This document shows, piece after piece, positions 17,627 to 27,295 of a stretch of DNA of 64,000 bases (position 1 is its first letter; every line of letters begins with the position of its first letter). The translations under genes and the position numbers were made by a program. The DNA is from an uncultured Catenibacterium sp. GTDB lineage: Bacteria; Bacillota_I; Bacilli_A; Erysipelotrichales; Coprobacillaceae. Below the pieces are notes generated by a model. It saw nothing but the letters and a program-made list of their open reading frames with translations. It did no database searches and was not told where the DNA came from. The stretch lies in NCBI GenBank assembly GCA_900540685.1, contig UQGS01000003.1:9167-73166 (forward strand), given 5' to 3'.

Positions 17627-19273
17627 ATGGGGTATACAGTAGAAGATTTAGTCAAAAGTAATGAATTTTCTGGAATTAAAATAATAAACAATTTGTATGA
17701 AACAAATAGAGAAATAAAAGGTGCACAATTTATTTCGATGGCTGATATTGAAAATTCGGGGGGGGGAGGCAAGCTATTACTAACCTCTTTAAGAGTTTAT
17801 GATAATCTTGATAAGAACACAGTGATTTACCATCTAGAAGAATTGAATAAAAAGGGAGTTAGCGGATTTATAATAAAAAGAAGAAAAGATACAGTGTATC
17901 AGAAGGAATTATTTGAACTATTTATACACTTTTGCGATGCACATAGAATACCTGTATTAGAACTTCCACAGAATATTAGTTATTGGGCTGTTTTGAAACA
18001 TGTATTATGTCATGCCTACGATCTTGATATTGCAAAGTGTCTATATAATGAAATAGTTCAAGATCAAATTAATCATTTTTTATTACATGAACGATATGAT
18101 GAACAAACAATAGAGACATTCTTTAAAAGTTTAGAGACTATGGTAGGAAATTCTGTTTCTCTCTATGATGAAAATTATCACTGTATTTATCCTATTACAG
18201 GACAAAAAGAGTTTACTATCATAGGTGATGAAAAGTATGTACCTCATATTACTACTAAGCATGAGTATATACGCCAAAAGAGAGAGTATGTGGAATATAT
18301 TCAAAAGATTGATATTCTTAATTATTGTCATTATTATCTAGTGATTACAGAAGTGAATGAACCATTGAGTGAATTAGACTTTGTTACATTAGATAATATA
18401 ATTACGGCTTTATTCTATCTTTTAGCTCAGGATGTCACAAAGAAGGAGATGGAAAATAAATATCTTCGTGATTTGAGACATAGGTTGATTAATGGAGGTA
18501 TGTCTGATGCCGAAGAAGATGATGCCGCAAGTTTATTTGATTTAAGTGGTACAGATGAATATAGAGTAGTTATATTCTATTTAAATCCTGAGGATAAAAA
18601 AGAAAAAAATGGTATCGCACAGAAGGATGAGACGAAAAATCTAGAGAAAGAAATGTATCATTACTTACCAAAAGAGCATACTTTATGTAATACAAACTAT
18701 ATCTTGTATCTTTATAATGAAAAGGATTGGAAAGTGAAAAAAGACTTTGGAAATATTTTAAAAGAGATTCATAAAGATACACAAGATTCTTTAACTAGAA
18801 GAAATGAGAAGTTTGAACTTCTAATTGGAATAGGAAAGAGTGTGAAGGGATATCATGGATTAAAGGATTCTTTTAAGGATTCTAAAGCAGCATTAGAGTA
18901 TATTGGTCTTATTAGAGAGGCTACTGGAGAGAAAACTAAATCAATCGTAGATTGTGCTAAATTAGGTTTCTTCCAGATATTTACAAATATTAATGATAAG
19001 GAAGAATTAAGACAATATATACCTTATTCAGTCATTAAGCTTAATAAACAGGATAAAAAGAAAAACAGTGAGTTGATTAGTACTTTGGAATGTTATTTGA
19101 GTAATAAACAGAGTATTAGAAAAACTTCAGAGTTAATGAACGTTCATCCTAGAACTGTCTCTTATCGTTTATCTAAGATTGTAGATCTAACAGATATAGA
19201 GTTTGATAATATTGCGGAAATACTTGCAGTAAGAAATGGAATTATAATACTTAAAATATTAGAACAGTTGTAA
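17627..19273 (+). CDS. PucR-family transcriptional regulator with G9 tract
   Basis: A 548-residue regulator. The N-terminus (about 1-120) matches the PucR ligand-sensing domain, including GGKLLLTSLRV and the AHRIPVLELP strand. The middle (about 280-460) resembles the CdaR-type GGDEF-like region, with SFKDSKAALEYI. The C-terminal HTH_30 is at about 485-545, with IRKTSELMNVHPRTVSYRLSKI as the recognition unit. It lies directly upstream of the pilus genes in the same direction, so it may control them. Nine consecutive G (17758-17766) encode part of Ser-Gly-Gly-Gly at about residues 44-47. The gene is intact as sequenced. AGGAGG-like site GGAGG at 17612-17616. Confidence 0.8.
   Translation: MGYTVEDLVKSNEFSGIKIINNLYETNREIKGAQFISMADIENSGGGGKLLLTSLRVYDNLDKNTVIYHLEELNKKGVSGFIIKRRKDTVYQKELFELFIHFCDAHRIPVLELPQNISYWAVLKHVLCHAYDLDIAKCLYNEIVQDQINHFLLHERYDEQTIETFFKSLETMVGNSVSLYDENYHCIYPITGQKEFTIIGDEKYVPHITTKHEYIRQKREYVEYIQKIDILNYCHYYLVITEVNEPLSELDFVTLDNIITALFYLLAQDVTKKEMENKYLRDLRHRLINGGMSDAEEDDAASLFDLSGTDEYRVVIFYLNPEDKKEKNGIAQKDETKNLEKEMYHYLPKEHTLCNTNYILYLYNEKDWKVKKDFGNILKEIHKDTQDSLTRRNEKFELLIGIGKSVKGYHGLKDSFKDSKAALEYIGLIREATGEKTKSIVDCAKLGFFQIFTNINDKEELRQYIPYSVIKLNKQDKKKNSELISTLECYLSNKQSIRKTSELMNVHPRTVSYRLSKIVDLTDIEFDNIAEILAVRNGIIILKILEQL
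17758..17766 (+). repeat. Homopolymer G9 tract within the regulator gene
   Basis: Nine G in a row in an AT-rich gene, read as tcG GGG GGG GGa. With eight G the frame reaches TAA seven codons after the serine codon. With ten G it reaches TGA after about fifteen codons. Either change would abolish the DNA-binding domain. Confidence 0.95.
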
Positions 19274-19279
19274 TTAAAG

Positions 19280-19310
19280 ACGAGTCACATAAGTGGCTCG
19301 TTATTTATTT
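19280..19310 (+). terminator. Terminator after the PucR-type regulator
   Basis: A nine-bp stem ACGAGTCAC/GTGGCTCGT (one T-G pair) with ATAA loop, followed by TTATTTATTTT. It separates the regulator from the adhesin transcript. Confidence 0.8.
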
Positions 19311-19524
19311 TGTAATATTATATGGTACACTTTAGACAAAAAACTGTTAAAAACTTTTCTCTTTTTACACATTATATTTACAATTTTATAAGTTTATAAT
19401 GCAAAAAGATGTAAAAAAAGTGTGTTTATATAGAAAATATCAACAATATGGGGCCTTTTAGAACAATTGCGACATGTTTTCTGAATAGTAACTCAGAATA
19501 TTAAAGGAAGGGAAAAGGTCTTGT

Positions 19525-22500
19525 ATGAATAAAATAAAAACACTACTCAATAAATGGGTATTACTCATACTGTGTATTGCGCTTGTTTGTACGCAGGTAA
19601 ATGCAGCAGGTATAGTCAACTTTAATCAAACTGATAATATACCTCAAGAGACAGTTTATGATAATAATACAAATACAACTGAAACAACTGAGAATATAGA
19701 AGCATATTACCAGAATAATAAGATCTGTATTTATAACTACAATCAGTTAAAACAAATTGGTTCTGATGCTTATGTTTATACAGGTGATAAGGATGGAACA
19801 ATTGGTTCTGGAGAAATAGTAAAGAATGAAGGCACTGAATTGAGATATACATCAGATGCTCAATATGTATTAATGAGTGATATTGAGATGAGTACTGATT
19901 ATATCTGGACACTTCCAAATAACTTTACTGGTAGCATTACAGGTACAACTAGAGAAAGTACATCACTTTATAATAAAGAAACAGATACCATTACTATCTA
20001 TAATCCCTATCAGTTAATGGTTCTTGCACAGGATAATTCAGAGAATGAACCAGTGATGTCATTAGATTATGATGCACCACAGTTTGGTATGGGACAGATG
20101 ATTTATCCTAATGGAGAGAATCAGCCCTACTTAACTTATAGCAAGTCACATAATTATGTACTCTCTCAGAGCTTTGATTCTAGTAAGCCAGAATTAGCTG
20201 CGGATCAGGTAAGAGAGAATGTGAGTAAAAAAAATACAGAAGGTCGTGATTTTAAGGGTCAGGTTGTTAAGACTATTGGGGATAAGACTTATATCCTGAT
20301 TGGTAATGAAACACAGCTTAGAACTATAGGAACTGATACACCGGTATATGGTGCGGTTTATCAGGCCTATCTGTCATTAGGTAAATGGTATGTTGATAAG
20401 GATAATAGAGGCAAACCAATTATGCTTTATGGTGGTGATGCCGATTTAAAGAATGATCAAAATGGTGTAGCTGATTATACTTTTGGAGACATTAAATCTA
20501 CTGATAAAAGTTTAAGCAGTGAATCTAGCATACATACAAGAGGAAGATGTGGTGTTAATCAGACAACTGGAGAAATTGATCCTAATCTTAATATTGATAA
20601 AGCAGCAAATCAGAAATATAGCGCTAATGCGAATTATATTATCTTCCGTGATATAGATCTAAGTAATTCAAATTGGAAACCTCTTAACTTCCAAGGCACA
20701 ATGTTTGGTGCTAAGAGTACTAACAATAAGATTTGGGATGCAGACGCAAAGATAGAGAAACCAGTAATTTCTAATGTGAAGGTTGAACAATCAGATAAGC
20801 TTAATGTTGGTGAACAAATGGGTGTTGGTTTCTTCTCAACTATATCAAGTGAAGTAAGTGAGAAAGATATTGGTTTAAGTAAAGGGTTAGTACAGGTTTC
20901 AAATATCAAGTTTGAAAATATGACGGTTCATACAACTACTACAACAACTTGGTATCCACCTAGCCTTGTAAGTACTCTCACAAATACTTTGGGTAAATTA
21001 CTAGGTGGACTTCTAAGTGGTCTAACATTTATCTTAACGTTTGGTCAAGTTAAGATTGATCTAGGAAAAACATTAGGTGATGTTCTTAATGCAAGAAAGA
21101 AAGACCCTACAGCACTCGCAACAGGTGCTATTGCAGGACGTGTAGAAGGTCATGTAGAAATCTCTAATATAGAAGTAAATAATGCGAATGTAAAAAACGT
21201 AAACAGTAATACAGGTGGATTTGTAGGTTATGCAGTAGGTAAAACACAGTATGATGGTTTATCAAATGCACTTGGTGGGTTAGTAAAGTTACTTACAAAT
21301 ATATTAAATGTTATTCCAGGATTAGGTTTAGGTGACTTAATTACGATTCTATTAGGTAATGCGATTCCAGTAAGTAAATTGATTCCTACTGGTTATATTA
21401 ATGCGAAAATAAAGAATTGTTCTATTAATGGTTTAAGTATTTCTACTTCAAGTGAAAAAGATTATGCAGGTGGATTTATTGGACAACAGAAAGGCACAAT
21501 TATAGAAGGTTGTAAAATCACAAATAGTGACTATACAATTAATGGAAAATCATTTGCGGGTGGTTTTGTAGGTTTAGCTCGTGATGATGTCATTGAAGGT
21601 ACTCTTTCTGGGGCATTGGATATTGAGACAAAGCTTCCAAGAATGAATCCAGAAAGTTTGCTTCTAAATTGTTCGTTAAACAATGCGGTAGCTTTTGTTT
21701 CAGGTGAAAGTTATATTGGTGGTTTTGCCGGTGGATTGGCAAATGCTTCTACAGTTAATTGCAATGTTACATCAGATAAAGCACTTATTGTAAAGGCTTC
21801 TGGAAATTATGCTGGTGGTTTTGCTGGAATTGCATCACTTGGATGGGCTGCGGATTTAGGTAAAGATGATACAAAGAATAATTTACTTGGCGGTGTAGTT
21901 GATCTTGTTGTAAAACTTTTGAGTAGTAATCCTGGAGCAACTTCATCCTTACTTTCTCTTGCTGGCGTAAATCCATCACATATATTAGGATGTTCTGTAA
22001 ATGCTTCACTGCAAGTTAGTGGTAAGGACTATGTTGGTGGTGTAACAGGCCGAGGTAATGGTGCATATATAGCACAATCGAATGCGGATAATTTACAGAA
22101 AATATCATATTGGAAAAATAATGTTTATGATGTTGGTTCTGTTCAAGTGATTGATAGCTCTTTAACGGGATTATCAAGTGTTACAGGAAATGATTATGTT
22201 GGTGGAATTGCTGGATCAATGGGAACGGCCAGTGTTGCCGGTTTATTAAATACAACGCTTGGCATTGCATCTTATCTTGCGTTTACTGTAGATAATGTTC
22301 ATGTAAATGGTGCAGAGAATGGATTTACTATTAAGGGAAATGAACGTGTTGCTGGTGGATTTGGAGATACGATTGGTGGTTCGATAACAACTGTTAGTAT
22401 CAATAATTTAGCTTCTATAGAAGGTAATAACTTAGTAGGTGGTTTTATTGGTCTTTCTGGCCCTGGTGATTTGGCTGGAACAGATGGTGGATTAACTGTT

Positions 22501-25500
22501 AACCTGTTAGGTTTGAATTATTTGTTGAAATTGAATAATTTACTTTCTTTAGGACAAGCAATTGAAGTAAAAATTAAGGATACATATGTAAATGGAATTA
22601 AGGATGGGTTTACGGTATACGCAAAGGGTAGTCGTGATTCTAATTCGGTTCGTGATTATAGTGCTTCTGGTTTTATCGCAAAAAGCGGAAGTACAAAAAT
22701 AGAAAATTCGCATGTAACAAATCTAAAATCAGTGAAGGCTGCAGATGATGGCGGATATGCTTCAGGATTTGTTGGTATTTCAAAAACAGGTGGTCTAGCA
22801 GAAGTTGCTGATGATAATTCAATTAAATCATTAATAGAGACAAATGGTTTAGTAAATGCTGTAGGATATTTAATTCCTAAATATACAAATTGTACGGTTT
22901 CTTTTGTGAATGGTGGAAGTGTTACAGCAGATGTTGCTGGTGGTTTTGCAGCTGATTTTCAAAGCGGTACAGTTGATAACAGTTCACGAGGTACTAATGA
23001 TTACTACGCAGTATACAATTTAGATTCTGTGAATGGTCAAACCTATGCAGGTGGCTTTGGTGGAAATGTTTATTCTGGAGCATTGGCCGATGCTAGTAAA
23101 GGTATTAGTATTCTAGGAAATATAGATGGGCTGAATATAAACATTGGAGAGTTATTAAACTTAGTAAATGCATATGTTCCAACAATAGAATATGCAGGAG
23201 TTAAATCCGATAATGGATTTACAGTCATTGCAAACAAATTAAAATCAAATGATACTCATGCAGGAAGTGCGGGAGGCTTCATTGGTTATGGTAGTGGCGT
23301 ACAGGTAAGTTATTGTGATGTAACAAATTTAAAACATACAGAAGTAACACCTCCAAAAGATTTGGAAGCAACAGAAGCACCTACATATTTTAATAATGAA
23401 AGCCAATATGCAGTCACTGGATCAAGATATGCAGGTGGATATATTGGTTATATGGATATTGGTTCTGCAGCTTCTGTAGGTAAAGGATTAAGTGTTCTAG
23501 GTAGATCTATAGGAATTAATAATGTATTAGATGCATTAAATGTAGTGGTATCTACTATTGAACATTCTCATGTTACTGGAAATGTTGGTGGATTTGCGGT
23601 TAAAGCATCTTATAAAAATACAGCTTCTGATGCATCAGAGAATGATGTACTTGGAGATGCAGGTGGATTTGCAGGAAAGATTTCTGGTGGACATATCCAG
23701 GATTCTAATGCGAATAACTTCTCTTATATTATTGGTCAGTTAACAGCTGGTGGTTATGTAGGAGATTTACAGCCAGGTAATATTGCAAATGTATTAGGTG
23801 ATGCAAGTATTTTAGATGGATTAGTAAGTGCTGAAAGTGTACTTGCTTCTGTCGCAGAAGATTTTGTACCTACTATTAGAAATAGTTCTACTACTTGTGT
23901 TCCTTGTGGTGGTGCAGTACGTGCACAAGCATCTTCTACAACACAGGTACAAAGAGGTATGGCTGGTGGTTATGTAGGACATAACGAAGGTGGTCATATC
24001 TGGGGTAATAATACAAAGAAATGGAAAGGTGAAGACTATACTGGACCAACAAGTACTTGTAAAGCAGTAAGAATTCGTTCTGTATATGGTGAAGAGATTG
24101 CGGGTGGATTTACTGGTTTAATGGAATCTGCAGATACTGCAAGTACTGGTAACTTATCTCTATTATGGGGATTAGTAAAGGTAGATAACATACTTGGTGC
24201 ATTAAGTGTTGTTTATCCTACAGAAGAGAATACAGCAGTATATGGACCACTTGCTTTAATGGATTATGAAACATGGAATAAATGGGTTGAATTCGTTGGT
24301 AAATATGGTGGTTACGGAAGCGATCTTGCAGATCATGGTACGGTAAAAGATCAAGCAGAATTAGATAAGATTATTCATAAATATGCTTATGGATACAATG
24401 TAGTAGCTGGTAGAGTAAATTATCGAGATGAAATTAAACTAGCGAATGGTGGTGCTGCAGGAGGCTATGTTGGCTCTATGCAGACAGGTACTATCACAAA
24501 TGGTCAGGCATATCAGACTAAGAAAGTAAAAGGATTAAGAACTGCAGGTGGTTTTGCTGGAGAAATGATCAATGGTGGTGCTGCAGATCTTGGTGGTGTG
24601 AATATTTTAGGTCTTAAACTTGATTTAGGACGAATGATTAATGTACTGAATGTATTTGTCCCAGTAATTAAGCAATCTTCAGTAGAAGGCTACCAGAGTG
24701 GATTGATGGTTGAGTCTACAGGAACTGATTATAAGGATAACTATGGTTATGCTGGTGGTTATGTAGGTAAACTCATTGGTGGACAAATCTGGGGAGAAAG
24801 TACTGCACATTGTCAGGTTAAGAAACTCAGACGAGTAGATGGTAGAAGCTACGTAGGTGGTTTTGTAGGAAGTTCTAGACCTGGTTCTGTAGCAACACTT
24901 AACCCTACTGCTGGTGAAGGATTATTAAGTCAATTACTTAATAAACTACTTAGTACCCCTTCGGACTTAATTAAAGTACTTAATGCGACAGTTGCGACAA
25001 TCCGTTATGCAGATGTTGAATCCTGGGATAACTGGGGATATATCGTAAATGGTGCATATACAACTGGTGAGAATAATACTTCTTATGCGAAAACTGCAGG
25101 TGGTTTTGCAGGAATGCTGGAAGGTACAGTTTTAGGTAAAAAGGACACATCTGAAGCTGGCATTAAAGTAGAGAATATTCGTTCTGTAGTAGCAGGTGAA
25201 TATGCTGGTGGATGTTTTGGTGTTGCAGATGTAGCCGGAGTGGCGAATATCAGTGCAGGCAATGAAACGTCACTATTAGATAAGTTATTAAAACTAGGAA
25301 GAACAGATGTACTAGATGCTTTTAGAAGTTATGTATATTACGGAAATGTAATTGGAAGTAAGGATGCAGGACTAAGTGTCAATGCGAATGTTGCAAAGAA
25401 ATCTGGACAGAACAATCAAGTCACATACAGTGGAACAGCCGGAGGTTTTGGTGGTTCACTACTAAATGGTTCTGTAAAGAATAGTACAGTTACACAATTA

Positions 25501-27267
25501 AGCAATGTAAGAGGCTTAAATAGTGTGGGTGGATTTATTGGTTACTCTGGTAAGAGTGGTGTTGTGAAAGCTGATAAGATTGATGTCCTAGGAAATAATA
25601 CAGGACAGCTTCTTGGTGGAGCATTAGGTGTCATGGATATCTTTGGTTCTCATATTGATGATTGTAGTGTAAGTGGTACAAGTGATGGGTATACAGTACA
25701 GAGTCAAAGTGGAGATGAACAGATTGCAGGTGGATTTATTGGTTATGCAAACCTTGCAAGAATGTCTAATTGTACAGCAGGAAGTGTTAATGAACTAAAT
25801 AAGGGATTGAAACAGGTCGCATCTGGTGGAACAGCTGGAGGATTTGCAGGTAGAACAAGCTTTGCATATCTTGCAGATCTAAAGCTAGATTCTACAGCAG
25901 TTAATATTATATTCTCTGTTCTTAATCAGCTTATAAAAGCACTTTATCTAGATAAGATTCAAGATTCAAATCTTCTAAAAATCAATCTAGGAATTATAAA
26001 AGTAGAAGCTTTATATGATGGAAAACTTCTTCATGTCAATCTTCTAGGCTTAGATATATCTGTAGGTCTCTCTAAGAAATCAGCAGATAATAAACAACAG
26101 ACAGATCTTGCGATTATTACTATTGGTGATTCATCTATTAAACTCCCATGTAATGAGAATGGTTTATTAAATGATGATGATGCAAAGTCAAATATCAGTA
26201 TCAGTCTTATTAAAGCAAACCGTACAAAGATTACTGACAGTAATGTGTACGGTGTGAGCTATGGATATGATGTTTATGCAGGTGGTGCCAACAACAATAC
26301 TGATGGTACTTCCAAGGATGGTCGCAGTGGTGGTTTTGTAGGATTTAATGATGAAGGTTTATTAAAGAATAACAACATGTATTACTGCGACGTAGTCAGA
26401 GGGACTAACAATCTTGTAGGACCTTTTAGTGGTAAGAGTGAATTAAATTCAGTATACGACTTTAATACACAGGAAAAGATTGAAGGCGAAGGCAACAATT
26501 ATCGTATTTATAGAAAATTGGATAAATCTTTCAAAGAAATCGAAGGCAATAATCAGAAATTAAATAGGGATTATGAAAATAAAGATGGATGGGATATTTA
26601 TACAATTGGACATATGATTACAGTCAAAGCCTTCGATACTTTAAAGAATGCGGTTCTATCAAATGGTAATGAGAAAGCTGATTTAAAGGCGTATGAATCA
26701 CCTGCCAAAGCAGTATTAATGGCTGATACAAAGACAACTCTTAATACGGGTGAAAGTGAGACACCAGAACCATCTGAGTCACAAGATCCATGTGATGATA
26801 TGGTTAAACTCACTATTAATAAAGTTTGGAAGGATTTCGATAACTTCGATCATAAACGACCAGACAGTATTACGGTAACAATTTCTCGTACTTGGAAGGA
26901 TAAAAACAATGTAGAAAAGACAGAAGTCGTTCCAAATTATGAGAGTTACAAAATAACAGGTTCTATCAACAAATCAACATGGCAAGAAGTGATTAAAGAA
27001 CTTCCTGCTTATTTCAAAGAAAGTGATGGAACTCTTCGTTATTATAAATATTCCGTAACAGAAGCGGAAATTAATGGTTATACAACAACTATTAAGACAT
27101 CAGATGATGGCTTTACGTTTACGATAACCAACAAGCATTTCCCATGTCTTCCTAATACTGGAGGATTTGGAAACTACTTATTTTATGCGATAGCAATTCT
27201 GCTTTTCCTTGTTTATTTCGTTATGAGATACAGAAAGAACAAGGAAAATAAAGTGGAAAAACTATAA
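19525..27267 (+). CDS. Giant LPXTG-anchored adhesin with GLUG-like repeats
   Basis: A 2580-residue surface protein. An N-terminal signal peptide (about 1-28) ends in VNAAG. From about residue 50 to 2280 it is built of GLUG-like units whose hallmark is (Y/T/V)(A/V)GG(F/Y)(V/I/A)G. Many carry an inserted stretch of about 60 residues with a Leu-rich run and a closing pattern such as VLxAxxxxVPTIxxSxVxG. A proline/glutamate spacer (about 2400-2420) leads to a CnaB-type domain (about 2428-2530). LPNTGG at 2542-2547, a hydrophobic span and a basic tail form the sorting signal. It probably serves as the large tip or ancillary adhesin of the pilus encoded next to it. An A8 run lies at 20227-20234. 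Confidence 0.9.
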   Translation: MNKIKTLLNKWVLLILCIALVCTQVNAAGIVNFNQTDNIPQETVYDNNTNTTETTENIEAYYQNNKICIYNYNQLKQIGSDAYVYTGDKDGTIGSGEIVKNEGTELRYTSDAQYVLMSDIEMSTDYIWTLPNNFTGSITGTTRESTSLYNKETDTITIYNPYQLMVLAQDNSENEPVMSLDYDAPQFGMGQMIYPNGENQPYLTYSKSHNYVLSQSFDSSKPELAADQVRENVSKKNTEGRDFKGQVVKTIGDKTYILIGNETQLRTIGTDTPVYGAVYQAYLSLGKWYVDKDNRGKPIMLYGGDADLKNDQNGVADYTFGDIKSTDKSLSSESSIHTRGRCGVNQTTGEIDPNLNIDKAANQKYSANANYIIFRDIDLSNSNWKPLNFQGTMFGAKSTNNKIWDADAKIEKPVISNVKVEQSDKLNVGEQMGVGFFSTISSEVSEKDIGLSKGLVQVSNIKFENMTVHTTTTTTWYPPSLVSTLTNTLGKLLGGLLSGLTFILTFGQVKIDLGKTLGDVLNARKKDPTALATGAIAGRVEGHVEISNIEVNNANVKNVNSNTGGFVGYAVGKTQYDGLSNALGGLVKLLTNILNVIPGLGLGDLITILLGNAIPVSKLIPTGYINAKIKNCSINGLSISTSSEKDYAGGFIGQQKGTIIEGCKITNSDYTINGKSFAGGFVGLARDDVIEGTLSGALDIETKLPRMNPESLLLNCSLNNAVAFVSGESYIGGFAGGLANASTVNCNVTSDKALIVKASGNYAGGFAGIASLGWAADLGKDDTKNNLLGGVVDLVVKLLSSNPGATSSLLSLAGVNPSHILGCSVNASLQVSGKDYVGGVTGRGNGAYIAQSNADNLQKISYWKNNVYDVGSVQVIDSSLTGLSSVTGNDYVGGIAGSMGTASVAGLLNTTLGIASYLAFTVDNVHVNGAENGFTIKGNERVAGGFGDTIGGSITTVSINNLASIEGNNLVGGFIGLSGPGDLAGTDGGLTVNLLGLNYLLKLNNLLSLGQAIEVKIKDTYVNGIKDGFTVYAKGSRDSNSVRDYSASGFIAKSGSTKIENSHVTNLKSVKAADDGGYASGFVGISKTGGLAEVADDNSIKSLIETNGLVNAVGYLIPKYTNCTVSFVNGGSVTADVAGGFAADFQSGTVDNSSRGTNDYYAVYNLDSVNGQTYAGGFGGNVYSGALADASKGISILGNIDGLNINIGELLNLVNAYVPTIEYAGVKSDNGFTVIANKLKSNDTHAGSAGGFIGYGSGVQVSYCDVTNLKHTEVTPPKDLEATEAPTYFNNESQYAVTGSRYAGGYIGYMDIGSAASVGKGLSVLGRSIGINNVLDALNVVVSTIEHSHVTGNVGGFAVKASYKNTASDASENDVLGDAGGFAGKISGGHIQDSNANNFSYIIGQLTAGGYVGDLQPGNIANVLGDASILDGLVSAESVLASVAEDFVPTIRNSSTTCVPCGGAVRAQASSTTQVQRGMAGGYVGHNEGGHIWGNNTKKWKGEDYTGPTSTCKAVRIRSVYGEEIAGGFTGLMESADTASTGNLSLLWGLVKVDNILGALSVVYPTEENTAVYGPLALMDYETWNKWVEFVGKYGGYGSDLADHGTVKDQAELDKIIHKYAYGYNVVAGRVNYRDEIKLANGGAAGGYVGSMQTGTITNGQAYQTKKVKGLRTAGGFAGEMINGGAADLGGVNILGLKLDLGRMINVLNVFVPVIKQSSVEGYQSGLMVESTGTDYKDNYGYAGGYVGKLIGGQIWGESTAHCQVKKLRRVDGRSYVGGFVGSSRPGSVATLNPTAGEGLLSQLLNKLLSTPSDLIKVLNATVATIRYADVESWDNWGYIVNGAYTTGENNTSYAKTAGGFAGMLEGTVLGKKDTSEAGIKVENIRSVVAGEYAGGCFGVADVAGVANISAGNETSLLDKLLKLGRTDVLDAFRSYVYYGNVIGSKDAGLSVNANVAKKSGQNNQVTYSGTAGGFGGSLLNGSVKNSTVTQLSNVRGLNSVGGFIGYSGKSGVVKADKIDVLGNNTGQLLGGALGVMDIFGSHIDDCSVSGTSDGYTVQSQSGDEQIAGGFIGYANLARMSNCTAGSVNELNKGLKQVASGGTAGGFAGRTSFAYLADLKLDSTAVNIIFSVLNQLIKALYLDKIQDSNLLKINLGIIKVEALYDGKLLHVNLLGLDISVGLSKKSADNKQQTDLAIITIGDSSIKLPCNENGLLNDDDAKSNISISLIKANRTKITDSNVYGVSYGYDVYAGGANNNTDGTSKDGRSGGFVGFNDEGLLKNNNMYYCDVVRGTNNLVGPFSGKSELNSVYDFNTQEKIEGEGNNYRIYRKLDKSFKEIEGNNQKLNRDYENKDGWDIYTIGHMITVKAFDTLKNAVLSNGNEKADLKAYESPAKAVLMADTKTTLNTGESETPEPSESQDPCDDMVKLTINKVWKDFDNFDHKRPDSITVTISRTWKDKNNVEKTEVVPNYESYKITGSINKSTWQEVIKELPAYFKESDGTLRYYKYSVTEAEINGYTTTIKTSDDGFTFTITNKHFPCLPNTGGFGNYLFYAIAILLFLVYFVMRYRKNKENKVEKL

Positions 27268-27295
27268 AGAAAAATGAAAAAAAGGAGAAAAGGTT

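Noticed and set aside
19622..19918. Open frame opposite the adhesin gene
   Set aside because: Low-complexity translation rich in Tyr, Gln and His, no ribosome binding site, and lies wholly within a well-supported gene.
20227..20234. A8 run in the adhesin gene as a second phase-variation site
   Set aside because: Runs of this length are common by chance in AT-rich DNA; weak compared with the G9 tract.
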